Notes: generated by a model not told the origin, from the sequence alone. 64,000 nt of DNA from Mucilaginibacter arboris (GCF_009754915.1 NZ_WPIK01000003.1:270739-334738), one strand, 5' to 3'; positions 1 to 8,536 are shown, counted from the stretch's first letter. Numbers and translations: made by a program.

Positions 1-113
1 TGAAAGTAACAGAGGTTTACCTTTGGTTTATGTACTGGGTTCTATCGCACTAAACTAAAACTATTTTAATAGAAATTTGAAAAAAATTGATGGTTAGGCG
101 CTTATTTTTCTAT

Positions 114-127
114 GCTAAAAGAAGCAT
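114..127 (+). repeat. Copy of the dispersed GATAAAAGAAGCAT element
   Basis: Core GCTAAAAGAAGCAT, preceded by a T-rich stretch but without the full TTTTAGGT left half. It lies upstream of the haemoglobin promoter; the gene on its left is outside the window, so its position relative to a stop codon cannot be judged. Confidence 0.7.
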
Positions 128-161
128 CATAATGATGAAGTGCGGACATGCTCAATACTTA

Positions 162-169
162 TATCTTTG
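162..169 (+). promoter_or_regulatory. Possible -7 box of a Bacteroidota promoter
   Basis: TATCTTTG matches the TANNTTTG consensus of the Bacteroidota primary sigma factor. No clear TTTG is visible at the ideal upstream spacing. Its position favours the haemoglobin start at 209, because the longer reading frame from 140 would begin upstream of the promoter. Confidence 0.4.
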
Positions 170-208
170 CTTAGCAAAGTTAAATTTGATCGGATTAGAT
201 TTGATAGT

Positions 209-586
209 ATGAAAGATATACAAAACAGGGAAGATATAATGCTTTTGGTCAATAGTTTTTATACCAAAGCAATAGCTGATCCTTTGATCGGACATTTTTT
301 TACAGAAACCAATTTTTCGTTAGAAGGGCATATTCCAATAATGGTTTCATTTTGGGAAACGGTTTTGCTCGGAGGAAAATCTTATCATGGAAACCCAATG
401 ATTAAGCATTTTAAGCTGAATGATAATTACCCGATGCAAAAACAGCATTTTGAAAGATGGTTAATCCTTTGGAAAGAAACTATTTATGAAAACTTTAGTG
501 GAGAAAATGCCGACGAAGCGTTGTTCCGCGGAAAATCTATTGCCCAGATCATAGACTATAAAGTAAACGGAGAACGCGTTCTTTAA
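209..586 (+). CDS. Group III truncated haemoglobin
   Basis: A 125-residue 2-over-2 haemoglobin of the trHb group III family, a small cytoplasmic haem protein that binds O2 or NO; its physiological role is poorly fixed in the family. Seen in sequence: FWETVLLGG and YHGNPMIKHFKL in the distal/CD-E region, then MQKQHFERWLILW, where the His is the expected proximal haem ligand (F8). The frame is open back to 140, but those 23 extra residues look unlike the family and would start before the putative promoter, so the Met at 209 (MKDIQNRED) is preferred. The gene stands alone on the plus strand; a copy of the dispersed element begins six bases after its stop codon. Confidence 0.85.
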   Translation: MKDIQNREDIMLLVNSFYTKAIADPLIGHFFTETNFSLEGHIPIMVSFWETVLLGGKSYHGNPMIKHFKLNDNYPMQKQHFERWLILWKETIYENFSGENADEALFRGKSIAQIIDYKVNGERVL

Positions 587-591
587 CAAGA

Positions 592-614
592 TTTTATGCC
601 GATAAAAGAAGCAT
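592..614 (+). repeat. Full-length dispersed element directly after a stop codon
   Basis: TTTTATGCC followed by GATAAAAGAAGCAT, about 20 of 23 positions matching the best copy at 9361. It starts six bases after the haemoglobin stop. A weaker inverted partner (ATACTTCTTTTATAAAA) lies at 683-699, so the two could form a long-looped hairpin. Confidence 0.75.
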
Positions 615-827
615 TGTAAAGTTTTAAAAATTTCTTCTACAGAAAATCCGGAAGGATCTTTGGATAGTTATCCTCTTTAATTATACTTCTTTTATAAAAT
701 AACACAAAAACCACTTAAAAAGCAGCAACACCAATTGTGCCCCATAATTTCGCCTTGCTATTTTAATAGGGTACCAGTGGGAAAAGTTGAACCTGCCGTT
801 AAATATTTTAGCGACTAATAAGAATTT

Positions 828-1178
828 CTATCTAACCTGATGTTGCAAAGCAAAAGATAAAAAGCTGCCATCAATAGCCAAAGCAAAAGCCAAAACCAGG
901 GCAGGTGTAAACCCTTTAATTTCAAAGCCGGAAAATATTGCGTCTGCTATTTTAACTACAATTGCGGTAACAAATAACCGGATCACAAAAGAGAGTAATC
1001 CAAGCGTAAGCAGGTTTAAGGGAAAGCGGATAACAGCGCCGATGGTTGCATTGAGCAAACCAATTACCAACGCAACCAAAATAGCGGTCCCGAAATTGCG
1101 GATGATAATGGTTGGCAAAAAATGAGAAAGCAACAGGATGATGCCCGCGTTTACAAATAATTCGATAATAAAGTGCAT
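828..1178 (-). CDS. Phage holin family 4-like small membrane protein
   Basis: A 116-residue, very hydrophobic protein with about four predicted membrane segments spanning nearly its whole length. The pattern (short N-terminal helix, IIRNFGTAILVALVIGLLN, then FPLNLLTLGLLSFVIRLFV and IADAIFSGFEIKGF) matches the PF04020 family, also called YvlD-like or mycobacterial 4 TMS holin family. Despite the name, members are mostly chromosomal and not phage lysis genes; their function is not established. It lies alone on the minus strand, with no phage genes nearby. An overlapping frame (952-1248) was judged a shadow. Confidence 0.8.
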   Translation of the reverse strand: MHFIIELFVNAGIILLLSHFLPTIIIRNFGTAILVALVIGLLNATIGAVIRFPLNLLTLGLLSFVIRLFVTAIVVKIADAIFSGFEIKGFTPALVLAFALAIDGSFLSFALQHQVR

Positions 1179-1310
1179 TGAAATTTTTTTTAGAATTTAT
1201 AGTTAAGCAATGGTTAAAGCTAAAAATTTCTAGCATAAAAACTTCCACTGCTAATTCTTATCGAACTTTAACTGTTTCGGAAAGGTATCTGGCCCAGTAA
1301 AAGGTATTTA

Positions 1311-1338
1311 ACAAAAAAGCCGGAAAAAATTCCCGGCC
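1311..1338 (-). terminator. Rho-independent terminator of the NtrC-type regulator
   Basis: Read on the minus strand: stem GCCGG / CCGGC around a GAATTTTTT loop, followed directly by TTTTTTG. It lies about 40 nt beyond the stop of the 1378-2757 gene. The dispersed element at 1348-1369 lies between the stop codon and this terminator. Confidence 0.75.
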
Positions 1339-1347
1339 TTCACTAAT

Positions 1348-1369
1348 TTTTAGTTGCTAAAAGAAGCAT
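1348..1369 (+). repeat. Dispersed element next to a stop codon, antisense to the gene
   Basis: TTTTAGTT then GCTAAAAGAAGCAT, one base shorter than the best copies. It ends 9 nt from the stop codon of the minus-strand regulator, so it lies in that gene's 3' untranslated region in antisense orientation. Confidence 0.75.
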
Positions 1370-1377
1370 TGCCTATT

Positions 1378-2757
1378 TTAATTCTCGCCGCGCTTTAAAC
1401 CATATTTTTCTATTTTACTGTACAAATGGCTGCGCTGGATGTCAATATCATCAGCAGTTTTAGATACGTTCCAGCCATTTTTTTCCAGCTTGAATTTGAT
1501 GTATTCGCGCTCTGCAAAATCCTTGTATTCCTGGAAGCTTTTAAAGTTATCAAAATCAGGGTGCGCTGCAGCCACCTGATGTGTTTCTGCAACCGGGGCA
1601 GACGGATTGGCAAAAGTTTTTACATCTGCATCGGTAATGGTTTTATCACTTAAAATAATTAAACGCTCAATCATGTTGCGCAGTTCGCGGATGTTGCCCG
1701 TCCAGGGCAAAGCTTTCAGTGCTTCCATACCTGCTTCTGATACTTTTTTTGCCGGCATGCCGTATTCGGTACAAATTTCTTCCAGAAAACTTTTGGTAAG
1801 CAGCGGAATATCGTCCCGGCGTTCGCTTAATGGTGGCACATGGATCAGGATCACACTTAAACGGTGGTACAAATCCATTCGGAAATTGCCCGCTTCAATT
1901 TCTTTCTGCAAATCTTTATTGGTTGCTGCAATTACGCGTACATCCACATCAATTTCCTTTTCGCCGCCAACGCGGGTAATTTTATTTTCCTGCAAGGCGC
2001 GCAATACTTTGGCTTGTGCGGAGAGGCTCATATCGCCAATCTCGTCTAAAAATAAAGTACCGCCGCTGGCAGATTCAAACTTACCGATCCGTTGTTTTAC
2101 TGCGGAAGTAAAAGAGCCTTTTTCGTGGCCAAAAAGTTCGCTTTCAATTAATTCCGAAGGAATAGCTGCGCAATTTACTTCAATTAAAGCAGCATTAGAG
2201 CGGTGCGATTTTTCGTGCAGCCAGCGGGCAACTAATTCCTTGCCGCTTCCGTTTGCGCCGGTTACCAGCACACGGGCTTCGGTAGGGGCAACACGGTCAA
2301 TCGTTTCTTTTATCTTACCAATTGCCTGAGATCCGCCCAGGATTTCGCGTGTTTTAGAAACCTTTTTCTTTAAGACTTTGGTTTCTGTAACTAAAGAACC
2401 ACGGTCTAAAGCATTTCGTACCGTAATCAACAAACGGTTCAGATCAGGTGGTTTGCTGATAAAATCAAACGCGCCTTTTTTACTTGCTTCTACCGCCGTT
2501 TCTACCGTGCCGTGGCCAGAAATCATGATAAAAGGAAGGTCGGGTTTATAAGCTAAACCATCTGTAAGCACTTCCAGCCCGTCCATACGGTTCATCTTGA
2601 TATCGCACAGCACTAAATTATAATCCCCTCTTTTAATCAGGTTAAGCCCGTCAACGCCATTGTCCACATCATCCACCTGATAATCTTCGTACTCTAAAAT
2701 TTCCCGAAGGGTACTTCGTATAGCACGTTCATCATCTATAATCAGAATTTTCGACAT
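1378..2757 (-). CDS. Sigma-54-dependent response regulator, NtrC family
   Basis: A 459-residue two-component regulator acting in the cytoplasm as an ATP-driven activator of sigma-54 promoters. Receiver domain about 1-118: acidic pair D8/D9, phospho-acceptor D52 in LVLCDIKM, conserved K102. AAA+ domain about 139-365: Walker A GANGSGKE (167-174) and Walker B LFLDEIGDM (235-243). C-terminal Fis-type helix-turn-helix about 420-459. The sigma-54 contact loop reads GSFTSA (214-219) instead of GAFTGA, a variation I recall as common in Bacteroidota members but did not verify. No sensor kinase is adjacent, so the partner is unknown. Confidence 0.93.
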   Translation of the reverse strand: MSKILIIDDERAIRSTLREILEYEDYQVDDVDNGVDGLNLIKRGDYNLVLCDIKMNRMDGLEVLTDGLAYKPDLPFIMISGHGTVETAVEASKKGAFDFISKPPDLNRLLITVRNALDRGSLVTETKVLKKKVSKTREILGGSQAIGKIKETIDRVAPTEARVLVTGANGSGKELVARWLHEKSHRSNAALIEVNCAAIPSELIESELFGHEKGSFTSAVKQRIGKFESASGGTLFLDEIGDMSLSAQAKVLRALQENKITRVGGEKEIDVDVRVIAATNKDLQKEIEAGNFRMDLYHRLSVILIHVPPLSERRDDIPLLTKSFLEEICTEYGMPAKKVSEAGMEALKALPWTGNIRELRNMIERLIILSDKTITDADVKTFANPSAPVAETHQVAAAHPDFDNFKSFQEYKDFAEREYIKFKLEKNGWNVSKTADDIDIQRSHLYSKIEKYGLKRGEN

Positions 2758-2815
2758 TAATTTTTATTGCTTAAAAGGAGTAGTGAATTTGGGCGCTAAG
2801 ATAGAAGTTTTGTTA

Positions 2816-2858
2816 ATTAAAAAGACAAACCCTTCTCCTGTTAGGGAAAAGGGTTTGA
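2816..2858 (-). terminator. Terminator downstream of RNase P RNA
   Basis: Inverted repeat AAACCCTT / AAGGGTTT with its short loop at 2827-2857; read on the minus strand it is followed by GTCTTTTT. It lies just beyond the inferred 3' end of rnpB. Confidence 0.7.
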
Positions 2859-2871
2859 TGTAAAAAACCGG

Positions 2872-3256
2872 ATGCAAACCTGTAAGCCGGGTTCTGTGCC
2901 CGGTTTCCCGGGTTTCTGCCATTTATCTGGGATGATGGTTGCCCATCACCTCAATCAGCCTACCCGTTCCGGCGTTACTGCTGCCAGTAACGGAAGCGGG
3001 CCGCTTCCTGTAATTGCCGGAACCTATTTGGCCTTTCAGCTCCTGAGGTTTACCGCAAGGCATGTTGCCATGCCAGGCCGTGCGCTCTTACCGCACATTT
3101 TCACCCTTACCGGCATTGCTGCGGCGGTTTATTTTCTGTGGCACTTGCTGTCGCCCATCCGGAGTGGCGCCTTCCCGTTAGGAAGCAGGATGCCCTGTGC
3201 TGCCCGGACTTTCCTCCCCGAAGGAAAAACCAGCGGAGCGGCAGAACGTTTTGCTG
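2872..3256 (-). ncRNA. rnpB: RNase P RNA component (bacterial class A)
   Basis: The catalytic RNA of RNase P, which trims the 5' leader of pre-tRNAs. On the minus strand the hallmark GAGGAAAGTCCGGGC (conserved region I) lies at 3202-3216, followed by CAGCACAGGGCA, and near the 3' end the conserved ACAGAACCCGGCTTACAG. Short complementary ends (GCAAAAC near 3254, GGTTTGC near 2874) could form helix P1 and set the approximate boundaries; both ends are uncertain by some ten bases. A plus-strand reading frame across this RNA (2872-3465) is an artefact. A minus-strand terminator follows. Confidence 0.93.
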
Positions 3257-3271
3257 TGGCGAAGATAGGAA

Positions 3272-3441
3272 ATAGGTTTGAGAGTGGGGTGAGCGGTGAG
3301 CGGGGTGAGAGGAGCGGGGTGCGGGGTTTTGGGTTCGGGGATTTAGGGGAGAGAGCGACAGGCCGAATGCTAAAATTAAAGCAAAGGCGGAAAGATTATG
3401 CTCGTATTGGCCGCTCCTCGTTCCTCAAACCTCACTCCTCT
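3272..3441. repeat. Purine-rich, GAGCGGGGT-like low-complexity tract with weak inverted partner
   Basis: From about 3278 to 3350 the plus strand repeats words such as GTGAG, GAGCGG and GGGGT. At 3409-3441 a complementary stretch (CCGCTCCTCG, CCTCACTCCTC) could pair with it. It fills the gap between rnpB and the DUF4142 gene. It may be a decayed palindromic element or slippage product; I see no gene in it. Confidence 0.4.
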
Positions 3442-3498
3442 AAAAACAAATCATTTTTAACTTAGTTATAGCATTCAGAACTGATAAAAAACTAAAAC

Positions 3499-4098
3499 AT
3501 GAAAAAATATAACCACATTTTACTGATTGCTGCTTCTGTATTTATTGTTTCTTGCGGGCAAAGTGATTCTAAAAAAGCTGAGGCACAAAAAGAAGCTTTG
3601 GCTGATACCACAAAAACAACGGATTTAGTACAGATAAATACTAATGATATGGGTTTTGTTAACGAAGCGGCACAAGGTAGCATGATGGAAGTACAATTAG
3701 GCCAATTGGCACAACGCAATGCTTTGAACCAGCAAGTAAAAGAATTTGGTGCGATGATGGTAAAAGACCATACCAAAGCAAGTGTTGAACTTAAAAATAT
3801 AGCAAACGGTAAAAAATTAGGGCTTCCGGTTAGTTTGGATAAAGACATGCAAGACCGTGTAGATTCTATGAGTATGCAAAGCAGTGCGGGCTTTGATTTG
3901 AAATATATGGATATAATGGTTGCCGCGCATAAAAAAGATGTAGCTGCTTTTGAACATGCCACGACCGCTTTAAAAGATCCGGATTTAAAAGCTTTTGCGG
4001 TTAAAACATTGCCTGTTTTAAAAATGCACTTGGCAGATGCAGAAAAATTAGATGCTGCCATTAATAAAAAGAATACTGCCAACAATAACAAAATGTAA
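3499..4098 (+). CDS. DUF4142 domain lipoprotein
   Basis: A 199-residue exported lipoprotein. The N-terminus MKKYNHILLIAASVFIVSC is a type II signal peptide with the lipobox Cys at residue 19. The remainder is helical, with the DUF4142 pattern of EAAQGSMMEVQLGQLA, VKEFGAMMVKDHTKAS and a late MHLADAEKL helix; the family is ferritin-like in predicted fold and of unproven function, often linked to stress tolerance. It is monocistronic and followed by a strong terminator. A same-length antisense frame was rejected. Confidence 0.88.
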   Translation: MKKYNHILLIAASVFIVSCGQSDSKKAEAQKEALADTTKTTDLVQINTNDMGFVNEAAQGSMMEVQLGQLAQRNALNQQVKEFGAMMVKDHTKASVELKNIANGKKLGLPVSLDKDMQDRVDSMSMQSSAGFDLKYMDIMVAAHKKDVAAFEHATTALKDPDLKAFAVKTLPVLKMHLADAEKLDAAINKKNTANNNKM

Positions 4099-4136
4099 GC
4101 GTATTTAAGTTTGTAAAAGCGGCTGTTACTTATTTT

Positions 4137-4196
4137 AAAGCTGGATTTTCCTGAAACAATTATTTGTTTTTCGGAAGGTTCAGCTTTGTTTTTTTA
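4137..4196 (+). terminator. Rho-independent terminator after the DUF4142 gene
   Basis: Stem AAAGCTGGATTTTCC (4137-4151) pairs with GGAAGGTTCAGCTTT (4173-4187) with mismatches, followed by GTTTTTTTA. Confidence 0.75.
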
Positions 4197-4200
4197 GTTA

Positions 4201-4268
4201 ATTTAGGGTAGATAAAAGAAGCAGGGCCAACGCCTGTTTTAGCCGGAAACCAATACTGTTTTTATCGG
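4201..4268. repeat. Inverted pair of dispersed-element variants
   Basis: ATTTAGGGTA then GATAAAAGAAGCA at 4201-4223, and the reversed variant ATACTGTTTTTATC at 4253-4266. The second arm uses the AAAACAGTAT variant of the core seen again at 33558. The pair lies downstream of the DUF4142 terminator and about 90 nt upstream of the sedolisin start. Confidence 0.55.
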
Positions 4269-4358
4269 GTTAGTTTAACTTCTTTATCAAAAAAATAAAT
4301 TGCTAATATTTTTAGTAAAACTCTATTTAAACCTTTACTTTTATAAAAAATTATCAGC

Positions 4359-5903
4359 ATGAAAACACAACAAAAAGTTGCCCTTAAAGGAAGCTACCGC
4401 ATGGCTCCGGAAAAAACAGAACTTAAAAAAGTAGATCCGGAAAAGTTTATAGAGGTTACAGTACGTATCCGCAGAAAAAAATCAATTGATGAAGCACTTG
4501 CTTCCGGGCAAACCATTAGCCGGGAAGATTATGAAAAGGAATTTGGCGCTTCGCAGGAGGATGCAGACGCAGTAGAAACTTATGCACAGGAACATCATCT
4601 TACTACTGTTGAAGTACATTTGGCCAGAAGAAGTGTGATTTTAAAAGGTAAAATCAGTGATTTTGCAGAAGCATTTGCTGTAGATCTACACGGTATTGAA
4701 AGTGAACCGGGTGTACAAACTCGTATCAGAACGGGTGACATTCATGTCCCTACAAACCTGGAAGCTATTATTACCGGCGTTTTTGGTTTTGATGAACGTC
4801 CGGCTGCAAGGCCAATGTTTCAAATTTATAAACAGGAAAATAAAATTGTGGACCATGCTGCAGCGCCTTCAGCTTATACAGCAGACCAGTTGGCAAAAAT
4901 ATACGGTTTTCCAACAGGCGTAACCGGAAAAGGACAAAGTATTGCCATTATCGAATTAGGCGGAGGTTACAAAACTGTTGATATTACCAACTACTTTAAA
5001 AGCCTGGGCATTAAAAAACCTACGGTAAAAGCAGTATCGGTTGATGGCGGAAAAAATGCACCGACAACGCCTGATAGTGCCGATGGCGAAGTTTTGCTGG
5101 ATATTGAAGTAGCAGGCGCTGTAGCACCCGAAGCAACAATTGTAGTTTATTTTGCGCCAAATACTGATCAAGGTTTTTTAGATGCCATTACCAAAGCCGT
5201 ACATGACACTACCAACAAACCTTCGGTAGTTTCTATTAGCTGGGGTTCGGCAGAAGTAAACTGGACGCAACAGGCGATGACCAACTTTAACGAATCTTTT
5301 AAAGCTGCTGCCCTGCTTGGCGTAACCATTTGTGTTGCTGCCGGAGATGCAGGTTCAAGCGATGGTGTAACAGATGGTAAAGTGCATGTAGATTTTCCGG
5401 CTTCCAGTCCGTATGCTTTAGCTTGCGGCGGTACAAAATTAACAACTGATGGCAGTAATAAAATCACTTCCGAAACCGTATGGCACGCTGCAAGCGATTC
5501 GGCAACTGGTGGTGGCGTAAGCGATTTTTTTCCGCTACCAGATTACCAGGCAAATGCAAAAATCCCGGTTTCGTTAAATACTAACTTTAAAGGCCGTGGT
5601 TTGCCTGATGTTGCCGGCGATGCTGATCCAAGTACAGGTTATAAAGTTTTGGTTGACGGGCAGCAATATGTAATTGGCGGAACCAGTGCTGTTGCTCCGC
5701 TAATGGCCGGATTACTTGCCTTAATTAATCAGCAGAAAGGAAAACCTGTTGGCTTTATCAATCCAACTTTGTATTCCACACCTAATTTATGCCGTGATAT
5801 TACCAGCGGCGATAATAAAACTACGCAAACTAAAACTGGCTACGCAGCCGGCAAAGGATGGGACGCTTGTACTGGCTGGGGCGTATTATCGAAATTGCCA
5901 TAA
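4359..5903 (+). CDS. S53 family serine-carboxyl peptidase (sedolisin / kumamolisin-like)
   Basis: A 514-residue pro-enzyme of the sedolisin family. Residues about 1-165 form the pro-kumamolisin activation domain (VTVRIRRKK, EVHLARRSVILKGKISDF). The catalytic domain shows all family residues: E244 and D248 in DGEVLLDIEV, oxyanion Asp D330 in AAGDAGSSDG, and nucleophile S443 in GGTSAVAPLMAGL. The C-terminal DITSGDN...GWDACTGWG segment fits the calcium site. No Sec signal peptide is visible at the annotated Met (KTQQKVALKGSYRMAPE), so export would need another route or cell lysis; kumamolisin-type enzymes often share this feature. It is a single gene ending just before a dispersed element and a terminator. 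Confidence 0.92.
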   Translation: MKTQQKVALKGSYRMAPEKTELKKVDPEKFIEVTVRIRRKKSIDEALASGQTISREDYEKEFGASQEDADAVETYAQEHHLTTVEVHLARRSVILKGKISDFAEAFAVDLHGIESEPGVQTRIRTGDIHVPTNLEAIITGVFGFDERPAARPMFQIYKQENKIVDHAAAPSAYTADQLAKIYGFPTGVTGKGQSIAIIELGGGYKTVDITNYFKSLGIKKPTVKAVSVDGGKNAPTTPDSADGEVLLDIEVAGAVAPEATIVVYFAPNTDQGFLDAITKAVHDTTNKPSVVSISWGSAEVNWTQQAMTNFNESFKAAALLGVTICVAAGDAGSSDGVTDGKVHVDFPASSPYALACGGTKLTTDGSNKITSETVWHAASDSATGGGVSDFFPLPDYQANAKIPVSLNTNFKGRGLPDVAGDADPSTGYKVLVDGQQYVIGGTSAVAPLMAGLLALINQQKGKPVGFINPTLYSTPNLCRDITSGDNKTTQTKTGYAAGKGWDACTGWGVLSKLP

Positions 5904-5905
5904 TT

Positions 5906-5926
5906 TTTTAGTGGTAAAAGAAGCAT
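5906..5926 (+). repeat. Dispersed element two bases after a stop codon
   Basis: TTTTAGT then GGTAAAAGAAGCAT, in sense orientation, beginning right after the sedolisin stop codon and before its terminator. Confidence 0.75.
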
Positions 5927-5948
5927 CTGCAATAGGTGCTGTAAGAAT

Positions 5949-5998
5949 AACGAAACCTTCTTCATTCTAATTAGGATTGAAGAAGGTTTCGTTGTTTT
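5949..5998 (+). terminator. Strong terminator between convergent genes
   Basis: Sixteen-base perfect stem: AACGAAACCTTCTTCA (5949-5964) and TGAAGAAGGTTTCGTT (5978-5993), followed by GTTTT. It separates the plus-strand sedolisin from the minus-strand SGNH-like gene ending at 6040 and may act in both directions. Confidence 0.85.
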
Positions 5999-6039
5999 AA
6001 GAATTACTGTAGAATTTATTGAAAGAATAAAAGATCAGA

Positions 6040-6972
6040 TTATCTTTTAACCACTTTTTTTAAATCTCCAATTAAAAGTCCGGTCCGGTAATCTACTCCT
6101 TTTTTGGTTAGATGATAAGGTGTATCAAACATTAAACTATCAGGCATCATGTATTCTTCAGGCGTAGAAATTAATAGAAACCGGTGTTCTTTTAATTGCT
6201 GTTCAACTTGTTTGATAGCTGCAACAGAAACTTTATAAGATGAATATTGATAGCCCGGAAAAGTTATATATAATTTTGCTTTTTTCTGCTCAACTGCATT
6301 TCTAAAATTGATCAAAGCTTTTAATGCATCATTGTTAAAACTTTTTGTAATTGCAGGGTATGGTTTTGGGTTTTCTCCGGGTAACTTCCAATGTACACAA
6401 GCATCGCCAAAAGTATTAAAAGCTTTGCGGTCATAAATCCCAACAATGGTATCTTTTGGATACTTGTAAAATAAAAATAAAGGTTGAAGTTTGGATTGTG
6501 CATACTCGGGAAGCAACAGCAGAAGTTTTAAATATTGCCTATTACCTAACAAGTTTTTACTTTTTGGTACAATATCCGTTACTAACGAAAAAAGTTCTCC
6601 TTCACCATCTGCCAAGTTTCCGTAAAATTGCTGGTATTCAGCAGCTAAAATAATAATATCGCCCTCTTTAATATATTGCAATGTATTAGAAAGCATATAT
6701 TTTAAACCAATGTTAATGTGGATGCCTGTATTAATTGGATTTAAGTGTAACGAGTCTTTAATCAGTTTACTATCCAAACCAAAAGCCAGATTAGAACCAC
6801 CAATAAATATTATCCTGGGCTTACGTGTATTTTTTAAAAGTTCATTTTTATCAATCTGGGTATAAAGCATATTTTCCCTGCTTTGTTTAACGGGCAAAAA
6901 TATAGCTGCAACCAAAAATGCAAACAGGCTAAAGATTAGGATAAATGCTTTTTGAAAGAAAGTTTTAACCAT
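6040..6972 (-). CDS. SGNH-like protein paired with an MBOAT acyltransferase
   Basis: A 310-residue protein with one N-terminal membrane anchor (about 7-26) and a periplasmic domain. IIFIGGSNLAFGLD (S60) resembles the block I GDS-like nucleophile region of SGNH/AlgX-DltD-type proteins, and MFDTPYHLTKKG near residues 281-292 resembles the C-terminal Asp/His block. In such pairs the MBOAT moves an acyl group across the membrane and the SGNH partner handles transfer onto a surface glycan; here this is inference. Its start codon follows the MBOAT stop with no gap, so the two are co-translated. Confidence 0.65.
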   Translation of the reverse strand: MVKTFFQKAFILIFSLFAFLVAAIFLPVKQSRENMLYTQIDKNELLKNTRKPRIIFIGGSNLAFGLDSKLIKDSLHLNPINTGIHINIGLKYMLSNTLQYIKEGDIIILAAEYQQFYGNLADGEGELFSLVTDIVPKSKNLLGNRQYLKLLLLLPEYAQSKLQPLFLFYKYPKDTIVGIYDRKAFNTFGDACVHWKLPGENPKPYPAITKSFNNDALKALINFRNAVEQKKAKLYITFPGYQYSSYKVSVAAIKQVEQQLKEHRFLLISTPEEYMMPDSLMFDTPYHLTKKGVDYRTGLLIGDLKKVVKR

Positions 6973-8418
6973 TTAAAATTGGAAATAAATAAATTGCCTT
7001 TGAGAGAATTCCCCAAAAACAGCAATTAAAATTAATAGGATAAAATAAGCAGCAAATCGTATATAAACAGGCTTTTGTGCTATTTTTTGTGCCAGGTTTA
7101 TTTTGATTTGCAAATATTGTACAAGTTCAAGAAACACGATAAGTAATACACATAAAGCTAAATCTTTGTTGTTTAGATTGTATCCTTCCATTAAATGTTG
7201 ATGGTTTTTTAACAGATCAGGCATACCGGTAAAAATATGTTTAGCAATGTAAAAAGCAGTTTGCACGTTATCTGCCCGAAAAAATATCCATGCAAAACAA
7301 ACCAACAAAAATGTAGTCAGCGTAGGCAGAAAGATAATTTTATCGATAAAAAGAGCATTACTGATTTTTTGACGGAAGTTTTTGGTAACCAAAGCAAAAA
7401 TTAAGTAAAAGCCATGTAAAGCCCCCCAAATTACATACGTCCAGTTTGCGCCATGCCATAGGCCACTTACTAAAAAAACTATAAACAGGTTTAAATACCA
7501 GCGCGGAATAGTAACGCGGTTTCCTCCTAAAGAAATGTAAAGATAATCGCGGAACCAGGTGGATAAAGAGATATGCCAGCGTTGCCAGAACTCATGCAAA
7601 CTTTTGGCCTGATAAGGTTTGTTAAAGTTAGTGAGCAGTTTAAAACCCATTACCCTGGCTATGCCAATGGCCATATCAGAATAACCGGAAAAATCACAAA
7701 AAATCTGAAAGGCAAAAAATACAGTTGCCAGAATTAAGCTGAAACTGTTGTAATCTTTTGGATGATTATAAACCGTATCAACAACAATAGACAAGCGGTC
7801 TGCAATTACTACTTTTTTAAACAAGCCCCAGGCAGCCAGTTTTAATCCGCCAGTAACCTGGTTATAATTAAAATCGTGCTTCTCCCTAAACTGATATAAA
7901 ATGTTCTGTGGCCGCTCAATTGGTCCGGCTACCAATTGCGGATAAAACATTACATATAAAGCATAAATGCCAAAATGCCGTTCGGCAGGATGATTGCCGC
8001 GATATACTTCAATGGTATAACTCATGGCCTGAAAAGTATGAAAAGACAAGCCAATAGGCAACAAAATAGACAAGTATGGAAGCTGATAATTTATACCAAA
8101 ACCCTGAAATAAGTAAGTAAGGTTATGATTAATGAAGTTGAAGTATTTAAAAAAAGCAAGTACGCCAATATTGGCAATTAAACTTAACGTTAAAAACAGC
8201 TTTCGTTTTTCCCCTTTTGCATTTTCAATCCATATACCTGCAAAATAATCTACTACAATTGTAAACCCTAAAATCAATATATAAACGGGTACAAATGCCA
8301 TGTAAAAATAGCAACTGCTTAGCAGGAGCAGTAACCACCTTTTTTGATAAGGAAATATAAAATATAACGTGGTTACAATGATGAAAAAAACTAAAAAAGG
8401 GTAGGAGTTAAAAAGCAT
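6973..8418 (-). CDS. MBOAT family membrane O-acyltransferase (AlgI/DltB-like)
   Basis: A 481-residue polytopic inner-membrane protein of the AlgI/DltB type, which transfers acyl (usually acetyl) groups to extracellular polysaccharide. Family signatures: YPQLVAGPIERPQNI, FCDFSGYSDMAIGIARVMGF, FWQRWHISLSTWFRDYLY, and SGLWHGANWTYVIWGALHG with the catalytic His at residue 322. Length is usual for the family. It forms a two-gene unit with the SGNH-like protein immediately downstream. The substrate is unknown; no alginate or teichoic acid genes are in the window. Confidence 0.92.
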   Translation of the reverse strand: MLFNSYPFLVFFIIVTTLYFIFPYQKRWLLLLLSSCYFYMAFVPVYILILGFTIVVDYFAGIWIENAKGEKRKLFLTLSLIANIGVLAFFKYFNFINHNLTYLFQGFGINYQLPYLSILLPIGLSFHTFQAMSYTIEVYRGNHPAERHFGIYALYVMFYPQLVAGPIERPQNILYQFREKHDFNYNQVTGGLKLAAWGLFKKVVIADRLSIVVDTVYNHPKDYNSFSLILATVFFAFQIFCDFSGYSDMAIGIARVMGFKLLTNFNKPYQAKSLHEFWQRWHISLSTWFRDYLYISLGGNRVTIPRWYLNLFIVFLVSGLWHGANWTYVIWGALHGFYLIFALVTKNFRQKISNALFIDKIIFLPTLTTFLLVCFAWIFFRADNVQTAFYIAKHIFTGMPDLLKNHQHLMEGYNLNNKDLALCVLLIVFLELVQYLQIKINLAQKIAQKPVYIRFAAYFILLILIAVFGEFSQRQFIYFQF

Positions 8419-8536
8419 GTTTTCGGTATAGCTATTACCAATTTGTTAATCAAATTTAATTGTGCAATGGTTATAAAAATACGTTAAACTATTACTTTAA
8501 ACCAATAACAAAGGTTACAGCAGACAAATATTATAA

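Noticed and set aside
828..1178. Prophage remnant because of the holin-family membrane protein
   Set aside because: No other phage-like gene is nearby, and the family is commonly chromosomal.
1607..2329. 240-codon plus-strand frame
   Set aside because: Antisense to the well-supported NtrC-type regulator; no signal or domain.
2872..3465. Open frame on the plus strand of 197 codons
   Set aside because: It runs antisense across the RNase P RNA, whose conserved regions explain this sequence; no protein motif.
3492..4091. Antisense open frame of the same length as the DUF4142 gene
   Set aside because: A mirror of the real gene's codon pattern; the plus-strand frame has a lipobox and recognised domain.
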